From Pseudomonas mosselii (GTDB lineage: Bacteria; Pseudomonadota; Gammaproteobacteria; Pseudomonadales; Pseudomonadaceae), in contig NZ_CP081966.1 in assembly GCF_019823065.1 (NCBI RefSeq), positions 4,185,501 to 4,249,500 on the forward strand: a DNA stretch of 64,000 nt. Direction: 5' to 3'. The translations under genes were made by a program, and so were the position numbers. Positions 46,605 through 55,558 of the stretch are shown here, in pieces. The first letter of the stretch is position 1, and every line of letters begins with the position of its first letter. The notes under the pieces were generated by a model. It saw only the letters and a list, made by a program, of their open reading frames with translations, did not search any database and was not told where the DNA came from.

Positions 46605-47798
46605 ATGACCTACGACTACTGCATCATCGGCGGCGGCATCGTCGGCCTCGCCACCGCGATGGCCCTGCTCGAACGACGCCCCGGCGCTTCGCTGCTGATC
46701 CTGGAAAAGGAAGCCAGCCTCGGCCGTCACCAGACCGGCCACAACAGCGGCGTGATCCATGCCGGCATCTACTACGCCCCCGGCAGCCTCAAAGCCGACC
46801 TGTGCAAGCGCGGCGCCCAGGCCACCAAGGATTTCTGCGGCGCGCACGGCATCGCCTTCGAGGTCTGCGGCAAGCTGCTGGTGGCCTCCAACGACCAGGA
46901 AGTGCAGCGCATGCAGGCGCTGTACGAGCGCTCGCAGCACAATGGCCTGAAGGTCGAGCGCCTGGATGCCGACGCCCTGCGCGAGCGGGAGCCGAACATC
47001 GTCGGCAAGGGCGCGTTGTTCCTCGATGCCACCGGAATCGTCGACTACCAGCAAGTGTGCGACGCCATGGCCAAGGTAATCCGCCAGGCCGGCGGCGAAC
47101 TGCGCCTGTCCACCACCGTGCGCGCCATCCAGGAACATGGCGACCACGTCGCGATCAGCGCCGACGGCAACGCCTGGCGCGCCCGCCAGCTGGTGGCCTG
47201 TGCTGGCCTGCAGTCCGACCGCTTGGCGCGCCTGGCCGGGGTCAGGATCGACCATCAGATCATTCCCTTCCGCGGCGAGTACTACCGCCTGCCAGCGAGC
47301 AAGAGCCAGATCGTCAACCACCTGATCTACCCGATCCCCGACCCGGAGCTGCCGTTCCTCGGCGTGCACCTGACGCGGATGATCGACGGCAGCGTCACCG
47401 TCGGCCCCAACGCGGTGCTCGGCTTTGGTCGGGAGAACTACCGCAAGTTTTCGGTGAACTGGCGCGATGTCGCCGAGTACGCGCGCTTTCCGGGCTTCTG
47501 GAAAACCCTCTGGAACAACCTCGGTTCCGGCACCACCGAGATGAAGAATTCGCTGTTCAAGCGCGGCTATCTGGAGCAGTGCCGCAAGTATTGCCCGTCC
47601 CTCGAAGTCGAGGACCTGCTGCCCTATGAAGCCGGCATCCGCGCCCAGGCGGTGATGCGCGACGGCACCCTGGTGCACGACTTCCTGTTCGCCGAGACGC
47701 CACGCATGGTGCATGTGTGCAATGCGCCGTCGCCCGCCGCCACCTCGGCGATCCCCATCGGCCAGATGATCGCCGAGAAGATTCTCCAGGCCCGCTGA
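46605..47798 (+). CDS. lhgO: L-2-hydroxyglutarate oxidase/dehydrogenase
   Basis: A 397-residue FAD enzyme (DAO family) that oxidises L-2-hydroxyglutarate to 2-oxoglutarate, feeding electrons to the quinone pool or oxygen. The dinucleotide motif is GGGIVGLATAMALLERRPG (residues 9-27). Family hallmarks are GRHQTGHNSGVIHAGIYYAP and, near the end, HVCNAPSPAATSAIPIGQMI. A C-terminal FAD region contains YEAGIRAQAVMRDG. ATG 46605 follows AAGGTACCCTGC. A FadR-type operator lies 43 bp upstream. No glutarate hydroxylase gene (csiD/glaH) is next to it, unlike in many pseudomonads, while a transporter follows 46 bp downstream. Confidence 0.93.
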   Translation: MTYDYCIIGGGIVGLATAMALLERRPGASLLILEKEASLGRHQTGHNSGVIHAGIYYAPGSLKADLCKRGAQATKDFCGAHGIAFEVCGKLLVASNDQEVQRMQALYERSQHNGLKVERLDADALREREPNIVGKGALFLDATGIVDYQQVCDAMAKVIRQAGGELRLSTTVRAIQEHGDHVAISADGNAWRARQLVACAGLQSDRLARLAGVRIDHQIIPFRGEYYRLPASKSQIVNHLIYPIPDPELPFLGVHLTRMIDGSVTVGPNAVLGFGRENYRKFSVNWRDVAEYARFPGFWKTLWNNLGSGTTEMKNSLFKRGYLEQCRKYCPSLEVEDLLPYEAGIRAQAVMRDGTLVHDFLFAETPRMVHVCNAPSPAATSAIPIGQMIAEKILQAR

Positions 47799-47844
47799 TC
47801 CACCCGCTGCATCCACAATTACAAAGACAACAAGGAAAACCTCA

Positions 47845-49173
47845 ATGTCGGTACACGAAACAGCCCTGGCCGCGAGCGAAACCCCCGAACAGCAACGCAA
47901 GCGCCTGCGCAAGGTGGCGGCGGCGACCATCTTCGGCTCGATGCTGGAGTGGTACGACTTCTACCTCTACGCCACCATGGCGGCGATCGTCTTCTCGAAG
48001 ATCTTCTTCGACCCGAGCAACCCGGCGGTGGCCTCGCTGCTGGCGTTCTCCACCTTCGCCATCGGCTTCATCGCCCGGCCCTTCGGCGGCGTGCTGTTCG
48101 GCTACCTGGGCGATCGCTTCGGGCGCAAGCACGTGCTGGTGATCACCTTTTGCATGATGGGCCTGTGCACCATGCTGATCGGCCTGATCCCCGGCTACGC
48201 CACCATCGGCATATGGGCGCCGATCCTGCTGGTGATCATCCGCATCATCCAGGGCCTGGGCGCCGGTGCCGAACTGTCCGGCGCGGCGGTGACCTCCTAC
48301 GAGCACGCCAGCGAAGGCAAGCGCGGCAGCCAGGGCGCCTGGCCGGCGCTGGGGCTGAACCTGGGCCTGCTGCTGTCGTCGCTGACCGTGTACCTGTTGA
48401 CCATGAACGGCAACGAGTTCCTGCTGGCCGGCGGCTGGCGCATCCCGTTCATCGCCAGCATCGCCCTGGTGGCGGTGGGCCTGTGGGTGCGCAAGAGCAT
48501 CCCCGAGACCCCGGACTTCAAGGAGCTGGACAAGGACGACGACAAGCCGCAGGTGTCGCCGCTCAAGCTGCTGTTCCGGAACGACCTCAAAGGCCTGGCG
48601 GTGGTGTTCTTCGTGGCCGTGGGCTACAACGCCCTGAGCTACATCTTCAAGACTTTCTCGCTGGCCTACCTGACCCAGTTCAAGGGCGTCGAGGCCCACG
48701 TCACCTCGCTGTCGGTGACCTTGGCCAGCCTGGTGGCGATCTTTGCCGTGCCGTTCTTCGGCTGGCTGTGCGACAAGTGGAGCAGCAAGACCGTGCTGAT
48801 GCTCGGCGGGTTGCTGTCGGCGCTGTTCGCCTTTCCGTTCCTGCAACTGCTGTCGACCGGCGAGCCGATGATGATCTACCTGGCCATTGCCGTGGGCACC
48901 GGGATCCTGGCGCCGATGATGTTCGCCCCGCAGGGCTCGTTCCTCAGCCGACAGTTCCCGACCCAGACCCGCTCGTCGGGGTTCGGCACCGGGCGCGAGG
49001 TCGGTACCGCCGTGGCCGGTGGCCTGGCGCCGCTGGGCGGGCTGGCGCTGGTGGCCGGGTCGGCGACTCACTCCACCGATGGCGTGGCGTTGATCCTCGC
49101 GGTGGCCGGGGTGCTGGTGGTGGTGTTTGCGTTCCTTGACCAGGGCTGGCGGCATTCGAAGTCGAAGAATTAA
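47845..49173 (+). CDS. MHS-family MFS metabolite/H+ symporter
   Basis: A 442-residue, twelve-helix transporter of the metabolite:H+ symporter group (relatives carry 2-oxoglutarate, citrate, shikimate or proline-betaine). Signatures: FGSMLEWYDFYLYATMAAIV near residue 30, RPFGGVLFGYLGDRFGRKHV in loop 2-3, and IIQGLGAGAELSGAAVTSYE. AAGGAAAACC precedes ATG 47845. It begins 46 bp after lhgO and is probably in the same operon, so L-2-hydroxyglutarate or a related dicarboxylate is the likely substrate; this is inference. Its stop is only 12 bp from the GATCTT repeat array. Confidence 0.88.
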   Translation: MSVHETALAASETPEQQRKRLRKVAAATIFGSMLEWYDFYLYATMAAIVFSKIFFDPSNPAVASLLAFSTFAIGFIARPFGGVLFGYLGDRFGRKHVLVITFCMMGLCTMLIGLIPGYATIGIWAPILLVIIRIIQGLGAGAELSGAAVTSYEHASEGKRGSQGAWPALGLNLGLLLSSLTVYLLTMNGNEFLLAGGWRIPFIASIALVAVGLWVRKSIPETPDFKELDKDDDKPQVSPLKLLFRNDLKGLAVVFFVAVGYNALSYIFKTFSLAYLTQFKGVEAHVTSLSVTLASLVAIFAVPFFGWLCDKWSSKTVLMLGGLLSALFAFPFLQLLSTGEPMMIYLAIAVGTGILAPMMFAPQGSFLSRQFPTQTRSSGFGTGREVGTAVAGGLAPLGGLALVAGSATHSTDGVALILAVAGVLVVVFAFLDQGWRHSKSKN

Positions 49174-49184
49174 GCGACACCAAC

Positions 49185-49284
49185 GATCTTGATCTTGATC
49201 TTGATCTTGATCTTGATCTTGATCTTGATCTTGATCTTGATCTTGATCTTGATCTTGATCTTGATCTTGATCTTGATCTTGATC
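49185..49284. repeat. Hexamer array (GATCTT) x 16.7
   Basis: Sixteen perfect tandem copies of GATCTT followed by GATC, 100 bp without a single mismatch. It begins 12 bp after the MHS transporter stop. Its reverse complement is the same repeat as the AAGATC array at 49991-50072, so the two arrays face each other and could pair. Confidence 0.95.
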
Positions 49285-49325
49285 GCAAGGCTAACCCCTC
49301 CTCACTAGCGACAGCTACGCCAGCC

Positions 49326-49603
49326 CAGGCGCCGCCCGTAACTTCGCGACTTCAGGAGGCCGAACGCAGGTCTTGCGCAGGGAGGTGACGGGCATGGATG
49401 CCCGTCAAGCGCTGGGGCCCAGGATGGGCCCTGCAGCGCGGTCCTCCCGGGAGCAAGGCCGGAGTGAGGGGACCCGAAGCGAAGCGTAGGGCCGGATGAA
49501 TGGAGCGAGGATTTTTTGGTTCCTTTTTGATCCTTCAAAAAGGAACTCGCCGTAAGGGCGAAAAGGTGACTATGCGTCGACATCGCAAACGAATGCACTT
49601 ACA
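49326..49603 (-). repeat. Left copy of a ~275-bp structured inverted repeat
   Basis: Starts CAGGCGCCGCCCG and ends GCATTCGTTTGCGAT when read on the minus strand. It contains local hairpins: TGACGGGCAT/ATGCCCGTCA, GGGCCC/GGGCCC (49415-49431), GTTCCTTTTTGA/TCAAAAAGGAAC (49519-49546) and TCGCC/GGCGA (49547-49561). The right copy at 49694-49969 has the same hairpins in mirrored order; by eye about one position in seven differs, often in compensating pairs. No open frame in it looks like a gene. Confidence 0.85.
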
Positions 49604-49625
49604 ACCATTAAAACCAGCGCCGACC

Positions 49626-49673
49626 GACTTTGACTTTGACTTTGACTTTGACTTTGACTTTGACTTTGACTTT
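49626..49673. repeat. Hexamer array (GACTTT) x 8 at the centre of symmetry
   Basis: Eight perfect tandem GACTTT copies lie between the two inverted ~275-bp copies. The unit differs from the outer GATCTT arrays. It is not self-complementary, so it would form the open loop of a cruciform or of a very long hairpin RNA. Confidence 0.95.
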
Positions 49674-49693
49674 TAGAGCATGTGTTTTGAAAA

Positions 49694-49969
49694 CTATATG
49701 CGCATTCATTCGCGATGGTGACGCGAAGTCACCTTTCCGCCCTTACGGCGGGTAACTTTTTGAAGGATCAAAAAGTCACCAAAAAATCCTCGCTCCATTC
49801 ATCCGGCCCCTACGCTTCGCTCCGGGGTCCCCTCGCTCCGTTCTTGCTCCCGGGAGGACCGCGCTGAACGCCCCATCCTGGGGCGCAGCGCTTGACGGGC
49901 ATCCATGCCCGTCACCTCCCTCCGCAAGAACTCCGCTCGGCCTCCTGAAGTCGCAATTGGTGGCGCCTG
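49694..49969 (+). repeat. Right copy of the ~275-bp structured inverted repeat
   Basis: Hairpins in order: GGTGAC/GTCACC (49717-49733), CCGCC/GGCGG with loop CTTAC (49737-49751), GGTAACTTTTTGA/TCAAAAAGTCACC around AGGA (49751-49780, one mismatch), CCCC/GGGG around TACGCTTCGCTCC, CTCCCGGGAG, CGCCCC/GGGGCG with loop ATCCT (49869-49885), and TGACGGGCAT/ATGCCCGTCA (49893-49914). The inverted left copy has counterparts with changed but still paired bases. Confidence 0.85.
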
Positions 49970-49990
49970 AACTATTGCGCACTTAGAAGC

Positions 49991-50072
49991 AAGATCAAGA
50001 TCAAGATCAAGATCAAGATCAAGATCAAGATCAAGATCAAGATCAAGATCAAGATCAAGATCAAGATCAAGA
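49991..50072. repeat. Hexamer array (AAGATC) x 13.7
   Basis: Thirteen perfect tandem AAGATC copies plus AAGA, 82 bp. It is the reverse complement of the GATCTT array at 49185-49284, and it closes the symmetric element. Together the arrays hold 30 GATC sites. Confidence 0.95.
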
Positions 50073-50374
50073 AATATGAATCACCTGCAGAGCAGGAAAA
50101 CATCTGTGGGTGAGAGTAGGCGCCGCGTTACGTGTAATGACTACCCCTCAAAGCGACCACCGTCAACAGACAACGAAGCGCACACCCAGCAACCCCATCC
50201 AACACCTGTAACAGACTTCCCTGCCACGATAGGTTCCCACTGCCTCACCTCTATCCTTTACACGATTTTTGCAAACCGCCATTGGTCGCCACCCCCCCGG
50301 ATGGATTAAAGTATCCCCCCTCGCCCGGCAAGCGCCCTCAGCGCGCCAGGGCCCATCCCCAGGAACCGCCAACG
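50073..50374. other. Intergenic region upstream of the moxR operon
   Basis: About 300 bp after the hexamer array with no supported gene. It is less GC-rich than its surroundings. TTGGTC (50284) and ATTAAAGTAT (from about 50305) could be a weak -35/-10 pair with 17-bp spacing for moxR. AGGAACC lies about ten bases before ATG 50375. I see no palindrome here. Confidence 0.4.
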
Positions 50375-51334
<960 letters not shown>

Positions 51335-51338
51335 CCCC

Positions 51339-52283
51339 ATGCCCACCTCGCAGTTGGCCGAACCCGGCATCCGCATCGGCCTGGCCGACCTGATCGACAT
51401 GCGCCACCGCGTGCGTGAGATCCAGCTGTTCTCCCGGCCCGGCCAGCGCAGCCCGCTGGTGGGCCTGCACCACTCCAAGCTGCGTGGCCGCGGCGTGGAC
51501 TTCGACCAGGTGCGGGTCTACCAGGCCGGTGACGATGTGCGCAACATCGACTGGCGCGTCACCGCGCGCACCCAGGAGCCGCACACCAAGCTTTTCCACG
51601 AAGAGCGCGAGCGGCCGATCTTCATCATGGTCGAGCAGAGCCAGCGGCTGTTCTTCGGCTCCGGGCTGATGTTCAAGTCAGTGCTGGCGGCCCAGGCCGC
51701 GGCCCTGTTCGGCTGGGCGGCGCTGGGCCACAACGACCGTATCGGCGGGCTGGTGTTCGGCGACAGCGAGCCCCACGAGATCAAGCCGAGGCGCAGCAAG
51801 CAGAGCCTGCTGCAACTGCTCAACCGCCTGGCCAAGGTCAACCAGGCCCTGCACACCGAGGCCGTGCCACAGCCCGACAGCCTGGGCCTGGCCCTGCGCC
51901 GGGCACGCGAGGTGCTGCGCCCGGGCAGCCTGGCCATCGTCATCTGTGACGAGCGTGCCCTGAGCGCCAGCGTCGAGCAGCACCTGGCGATGCTGTCGCG
52001 TCACTGCGACGTGCTGCTGATGCCGGTCAGCGACCCGCTCGACCATGCCCTGCCCGCCGCCGGCCTGCTGCGTTTCGCCCAACGCGGCGCGCAACTGGAA
52101 CTCGACACGCTGGATGCCAACCTGCGCCAGGCCTACCGCCAGCAGGCCGAGGCGCGCATCGAGCGCTGGGAATTGCTGGCGCAGAAGCTGCGGGTGGTGC
52201 TGATGCCGCTGAGCACCCAGAGTGAGATGATCGAGCAATTGCGCGAATACCTGAACGCGCAGCGTCCCGGGAGCGCCAAATGA
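51339..52283 (+). CDS. DUF58 domain protein of the Bat operon
   Basis: A 314-residue cytoplasmic protein. The DUF58 signature is visible at about 50-80: RGRGVDFDQVRVYQAGDDVR followed by NIDWRVTARTQEPHTKLF. The C-terminal half resembles a VWA fold (SLAIVICDERALSASVEQHL) without a full metal site. ATG 51339 lies four bases after the moxR stop. Its stop overlaps the next start (ATGA at 52280-52283). DUF58 proteins always accompany MoxR and are presumed partners or substrates; a defined activity is lacking. Confidence 0.9.
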   Translation: MPTSQLAEPGIRIGLADLIDMRHRVREIQLFSRPGQRSPLVGLHHSKLRGRGVDFDQVRVYQAGDDVRNIDWRVTARTQEPHTKLFHEERERPIFIMVEQSQRLFFGSGLMFKSVLAAQAAALFGWAALGHNDRIGGLVFGDSEPHEIKPRRSKQSLLQLLNRLAKVNQALHTEAVPQPDSLGLALRRAREVLRPGSLAIVICDERALSASVEQHLAMLSRHCDVLLMPVSDPLDHALPAAGLLRFAQRGAQLELDTLDANLRQAYRQQAEARIERWELLAQKLRVVLMPLSTQSEMIEQLREYLNAQRPGSAK

Positions 52284-52774
52284 CCCCCCTGGATCAGTTG
52301 CAACCGCTGATCGCACCGCCGGCCATCGGCCTGTGGCCACCGGCCCCAGGCTGGTGGCTGTTGCTCGCCTTGCTGCCATTGCTCGGCTGGGGCCTGTGGC
52401 GCCTGCGCCACTGGCGCCCGGGCAAGCGCAAGGTGGTGCGCGCCGAACTGCCGCTGGACCCGATTCGTGTCGAGGCCCTGGCCGAGCTGGCGCGCCTGCC
52501 ACGCCCCTATGACGGCGCGCCGGCCGGCGCCTGGCTGCAGCAGATCAACGCCCTGCTCAAGCGCCTGTGCCGCAACCACTATCCCGGCGCCAACAGCCAC
52601 ACCCTCAATGGCCGGCAGTGGCTGGCGTTTCTCGACAACCGCTGCCCGGCCGCCGGCCTGACCCGTTGGATGGTACTGGTCGAAGGCGCCTACAAGCCCG
52701 AGTGCAAGCTCGACGACAAGGCCATCGCCGGGCTCACCCAGGCGGTCGAAACCTGGATCCGCAAGCATGTTTGA
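52280..52774 (+). CDS. DUF4381 membrane protein of the Bat operon
   Basis: A 164-residue protein with one membrane helix near the N-terminus (PGWWLLLALLPLLGWGLWRL, about residues 29-48) followed by a soluble helical region with conserved GAWLQQINALLKRLCRNHYP and LNGRQWLAFLD. This is the DUF4381 pattern found between DUF58 and VWA genes. It overlaps both neighbours (4 bp with the DUF58 gene, 8 bp with the next), implying coupled translation and a membrane complex with the VWA proteins. No enzymatic motif is visible. Confidence 0.87.
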   Translation: MTPLDQLQPLIAPPAIGLWPPAPGWWLLLALLPLLGWGLWRLRHWRPGKRKVVRAELPLDPIRVEALAELARLPRPYDGAPAGAWLQQINALLKRLCRNHYPGANSHTLNGRQWLAFLDNRCPAAGLTRWMVLVEGAYKPECKLDDKAIAGLTQAVETWIRKHV

Positions 52775-53843
52775 ACTGGCCTGGCCGTGGATCTTCCTGC
52801 TGTTGCCGCTGCCCTGGCTGGCGCGCTTGGCGCTGCCTGCCGCCGACAGCGGCGAGCCGGTGCTCAAGGTGGGCTTTCTCGACGAACTCGAAGGCCTGGC
52901 CGGGCGCCGCGCGCGGCTGAACCTGCCAACCTGGCGCCAGCAGGCGCCGTTCATCCTGATCTGGCTACTGCTGTTGCTGGCCGCCGCCCGCCCACAGTGG
53001 CTGGGCGATCCGCTGCCGGTGTCGGCCAGTGGCCGCGACCTGCTGGTGGCAGTGGATGTGTCGGGCTCCATGGACTTCCCCGACATGCAGTGGAAGGACG
53101 ACGAGATCAGCCGTCTGGACCTGGTCAAGGCGCTGATGGGCGACTTCCTCCAGGACCGCCAGGGCGACCGCGTCGGCCTGATCCTGTTCGGCAGCCAGGC
53201 CTACCTGCAGGCCCCGCTGACCTTCGACCGGCGTACCGTGCGCACCTTCCTCGACGAGGCGCAGATCGGCATCGCCGGCAAGAACACCGCCATCGGCGAC
53301 GCCATCGGCCTGGCGGTCAAGCGTCTGCGCCAGCGCCCGGCGCAAAGTCGGGTGCTGATCCTGATCACCGATGGCGCCAACAACGGCGGGCAGATCCACC
53401 CACTGACCGCCGCCCGCCTGGCCGCCCAGGAAGGCGTGCGCATCTACACCATCGGCATCGGTGCCAACCCTGAGGCCAGCGGCACGCCGGGCCTGCTCGG
53501 GCTGAACCCGAGCCTGGACCTGGACGAAGCCTCGCTCAAGGAAATCGCCGAAATTACCCACGGCAGCTACTTCCGCGCCCACGACGGCGCCGAGCTGAAC
53601 GCCATCGGCGACACCCTTGACCAACTGGAACCGGTGGCCCAGCAGCCGACCCAGGCGCGCACCGCCCACGCGCTGTACGCCTGGCCGCTGGCCCTGGCGC
53701 TGCTGCTCAGCGTGCTGCTGGTGGTGGCCGTGCAGTGGCCGGACAACCTGCTGCAACGCCTGCTGCGCAAGCCACGCTTCCTGCAGCCCCACCCGGAATG
53801 GCGCCAGCGCCTCAAGCGCCTGCGCCTGAGGAGGCGGCGATGA
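52767..53843 (+). CDS. BatA-like VWA-domain membrane protein
   Basis: A 358-residue protein anchored by N-terminal helices (WIFLLLPLPWLARLALP; then FILIWLLLLLAAARPQW, about 53-70) and one C-terminal helix (LALALLLSVLLVVAVQW). The VWA domain (about 90-300) has an intact metal site: DVSGSMDFPD, a Thr in the loop near PLTFDRRTVR, and Asp in LILITDGANNGG. This is the BatA type. It overlaps DUF4381 by eight bases and the next gene by four. Expected to form an inner-membrane complex with the other Bat proteins, with MoxR acting on the VWA domain. Confidence 0.9.
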   Translation: MFELAWPWIFLLLPLPWLARLALPAADSGEPVLKVGFLDELEGLAGRRARLNLPTWRQQAPFILIWLLLLLAAARPQWLGDPLPVSASGRDLLVAVDVSGSMDFPDMQWKDDEISRLDLVKALMGDFLQDRQGDRVGLILFGSQAYLQAPLTFDRRTVRTFLDEAQIGIAGKNTAIGDAIGLAVKRLRQRPAQSRVLILITDGANNGGQIHPLTAARLAAQEGVRIYTIGIGANPEASGTPGLLGLNPSLDLDEASLKEIAEITHGSYFRAHDGAELNAIGDTLDQLEPVAQQPTQARTAHALYAWPLALALLLSVLLVVAVQWPDNLLQRLLRKPRFLQPHPEWRQRLKRLRLRRRR

Positions 53844-55558
53844 TCGAACTCTGGCCCCAATGGCTGCGCCCGCTCTGGCTGCTGGTGCTGCCCCTGCTCG
53901 GCTGGCTGCTGTTCAAGCTCTGGCATCGGCGCAAGCGCGCCGGGCGCTGGCAGTTGATCCTGCCGCAGCCGTTCCACGCGGTCTTGCTTGGCGGTGGCAG
54001 CGGCAGCACCAGCAAGCTGCCGTGGATCGCCCTGGGCCTGGCCTGGCTGCTGATCGTCCTGGCCCTGCTCGGGCCGAGTTGGCAACGCCTGGAAGAAACC
54101 CGCCAACGCCCGGCCGACCCGCTGGTGATCCTGCTCGAACTGACGCCGCAGATGCTCGCCGAGGACAGCACGCCGAACCGCCTGGAACAGGCCCGGCGCA
54201 AGATCCTCGACCTGCTTGAGCACCGTCGCGACAGCCAGACCGCGCTGATCGTCTACGCAGGCTCCGCCCACACCCTGGTGCCGCTATCCGATGACCTGGG
54301 CACCACGCGCAATCTGCTTGAGGCCGTCGACCCGTCGATCATGCCGCAGCCCGGCCAGCGTGCCGACCTCGCCGTGCACAAGGGCCTGGCCCTGCTCGCC
54401 CAGAGCGGCCTGGGCCAGGGCCGCCTGCTACTGATCGGCTCGTCGCTGAGTGAACCGGAGCGCGAAGGCATTCGACAGGCCCTCGGGCGCCAGGGCCCAA
54501 ACCTGCTGATGCTGGGCGTCGGCAGCGCCGAGGGTGCACCGGTACGTCAGGCCAACGGCGAGTACCTGAAGGACGACCAGGGCGGCATCCTCCTGCCACG
54601 CCTGGACAGCGCCTCGCTGAAAAGCTTCATCGGCTCGACCGGCGGGCGCTACCGCCATGCCCGCATCGACGACCTCGACCTGCGCGGCCTGGGCTTGTTC
54701 GACAACCCGCGACTGTTGCACAACGATGGCCAGACCCTGCAACTGGACAGCTGGGCCGACCAGGGCTACTGGCTGCTGTTGCCCCTGCTGCTGCTAGCCG
54801 CCTGCGCTGGCCGGCGCGGCTGGTTGTTCTGCCTGCCGCTGCTGCTGGCCTTGCCGCAACCGAGCCAGGCCTTCGAATTCAATGACCTGTGGCTGCGCCC
54901 CGACCAGCAGGGCCAGCGCCTGCTGGAGCGGCAACGCCCGGCCCAGGCGGCCCACCACTTCGAGGACAGCCAGTGGCGCGGCATGGCCCTGTACCAGGCC
55001 GGCGATTTCGAAGGCGCCGCCGCCGCCTTCGCCCAGGCCGGCACAGCGGCCGCCCACTACAATCGGGGTAATGCCCTGGCCCGCGCCGGGGAACTGGAGG
55101 CGGCGCTGGACGCCTATGAACAGGCCCTGGAACGCCAACCCGACCTGAAGGCGGCACTGGACAACCAGGCCCTGGTCCAGCAACTGTTGCAACAACGCCA
55201 GGCCAGCGCCGAGACCCAACCGAACAACGCCGATGCCCAAGGCACACCCGGCAGCGAAACCGAAGGCAACAGCAGCTCGACCAGCAGCCAGGCCCAGGGC
55301 ACGCCAGGCAGCGACGAACAGGCCCAGGGCCAGCAGAACGGCGACAGCCAGGGCAACACCCAGGCCCCGCCCGGCGCTGCCGGCGGCGATGACGACAGCC
55401 TCACCCAGCCGCCCCAGCGGCCGCTCTCCACCAGCCTCGACGCCGAACAGCGCCAGGCCCTGGAGCAATGGCTGCGGGAGATCCCCGACAACCCGGCGGA
55501 ACTGCTGCGGCGCAAATTCTGGTACGAACAGCAATTGCATCAGGAAACCCCACGATGA
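53840..55558 (+). CDS. BatB/BatC-like fusion: VWA domain plus TPR, degenerate metal site
   Basis: A 572-residue protein. Two N-terminal helices (about 8-24 and 55-75), then a VWA-like domain (about 85-290). Its metal-site motif, DxSxS in BatA, is replaced by LELTPQMLAED, so metal binding is probably lost. A further helix lies at about 310-345 (WLLLPLLLLAACAGRRGWLF). TPR-like repeats follow (about 375-450: ALYQAGDFEGAAAAFAQAG, YNRGNALARAGELEAALDAY). A Gln/Gly/Ser-rich, low-complexity linker (about 460-530) precedes a conserved end, ALEQWLREIPDNPAELLRRK. GAGGAGG lies before ATG 53840, which overlaps the BatA stop. Confidence 0.88.
   Translation: MIELWPQWLRPLWLLVLPLLGWLLFKLWHRRKRAGRWQLILPQPFHAVLLGGGSGSTSKLPWIALGLAWLLIVLALLGPSWQRLEETRQRPADPLVILLELTPQMLAEDSTPNRLEQARRKILDLLEHRRDSQTALIVYAGSAHTLVPLSDDLGTTRNLLEAVDPSIMPQPGQRADLAVHKGLALLAQSGLGQGRLLLIGSSLSEPEREGIRQALGRQGPNLLMLGVGSAEGAPVRQANGEYLKDDQGGILLPRLDSASLKSFIGSTGGRYRHARIDDLDLRGLGLFDNPRLLHNDGQTLQLDSWADQGYWLLLPLLLLAACAGRRGWLFCLPLLLALPQPSQAFEFNDLWLRPDQQGQRLLERQRPAQAAHHFEDSQWRGMALYQAGDFEGAAAAFAQAGTAAAHYNRGNALARAGELEAALDAYEQALERQPDLKAALDNQALVQQLLQQRQASAETQPNNADAQGTPGSETEGNSSSTSSQAQGTPGSDEQAQGQQNGDSQGNTQAPPGAAGGDDDSLTQPPQRPLSTSLDAEQRQALEQWLREIPDNPAELLRRKFWYEQQLHQETPR

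Noticed and set aside
45795..47930. 711-codon minus-strand open frame across lhgR and lhgO
   Set aside because: It covers two well-supported genes in antisense and shows no family features.
48944..49288. Minus-strand ORF encoding an Arg-Ser repeat protein
   Set aside because: The RS repeats are just the translated GATCTT array. The rest overlaps the 3' end of the MHS transporter in antisense, and there is no ribosome site.
49185..50072. CRISPR array
   Set aside because: The repeats are contiguous hexamers with no spacers, and there are no cas genes.
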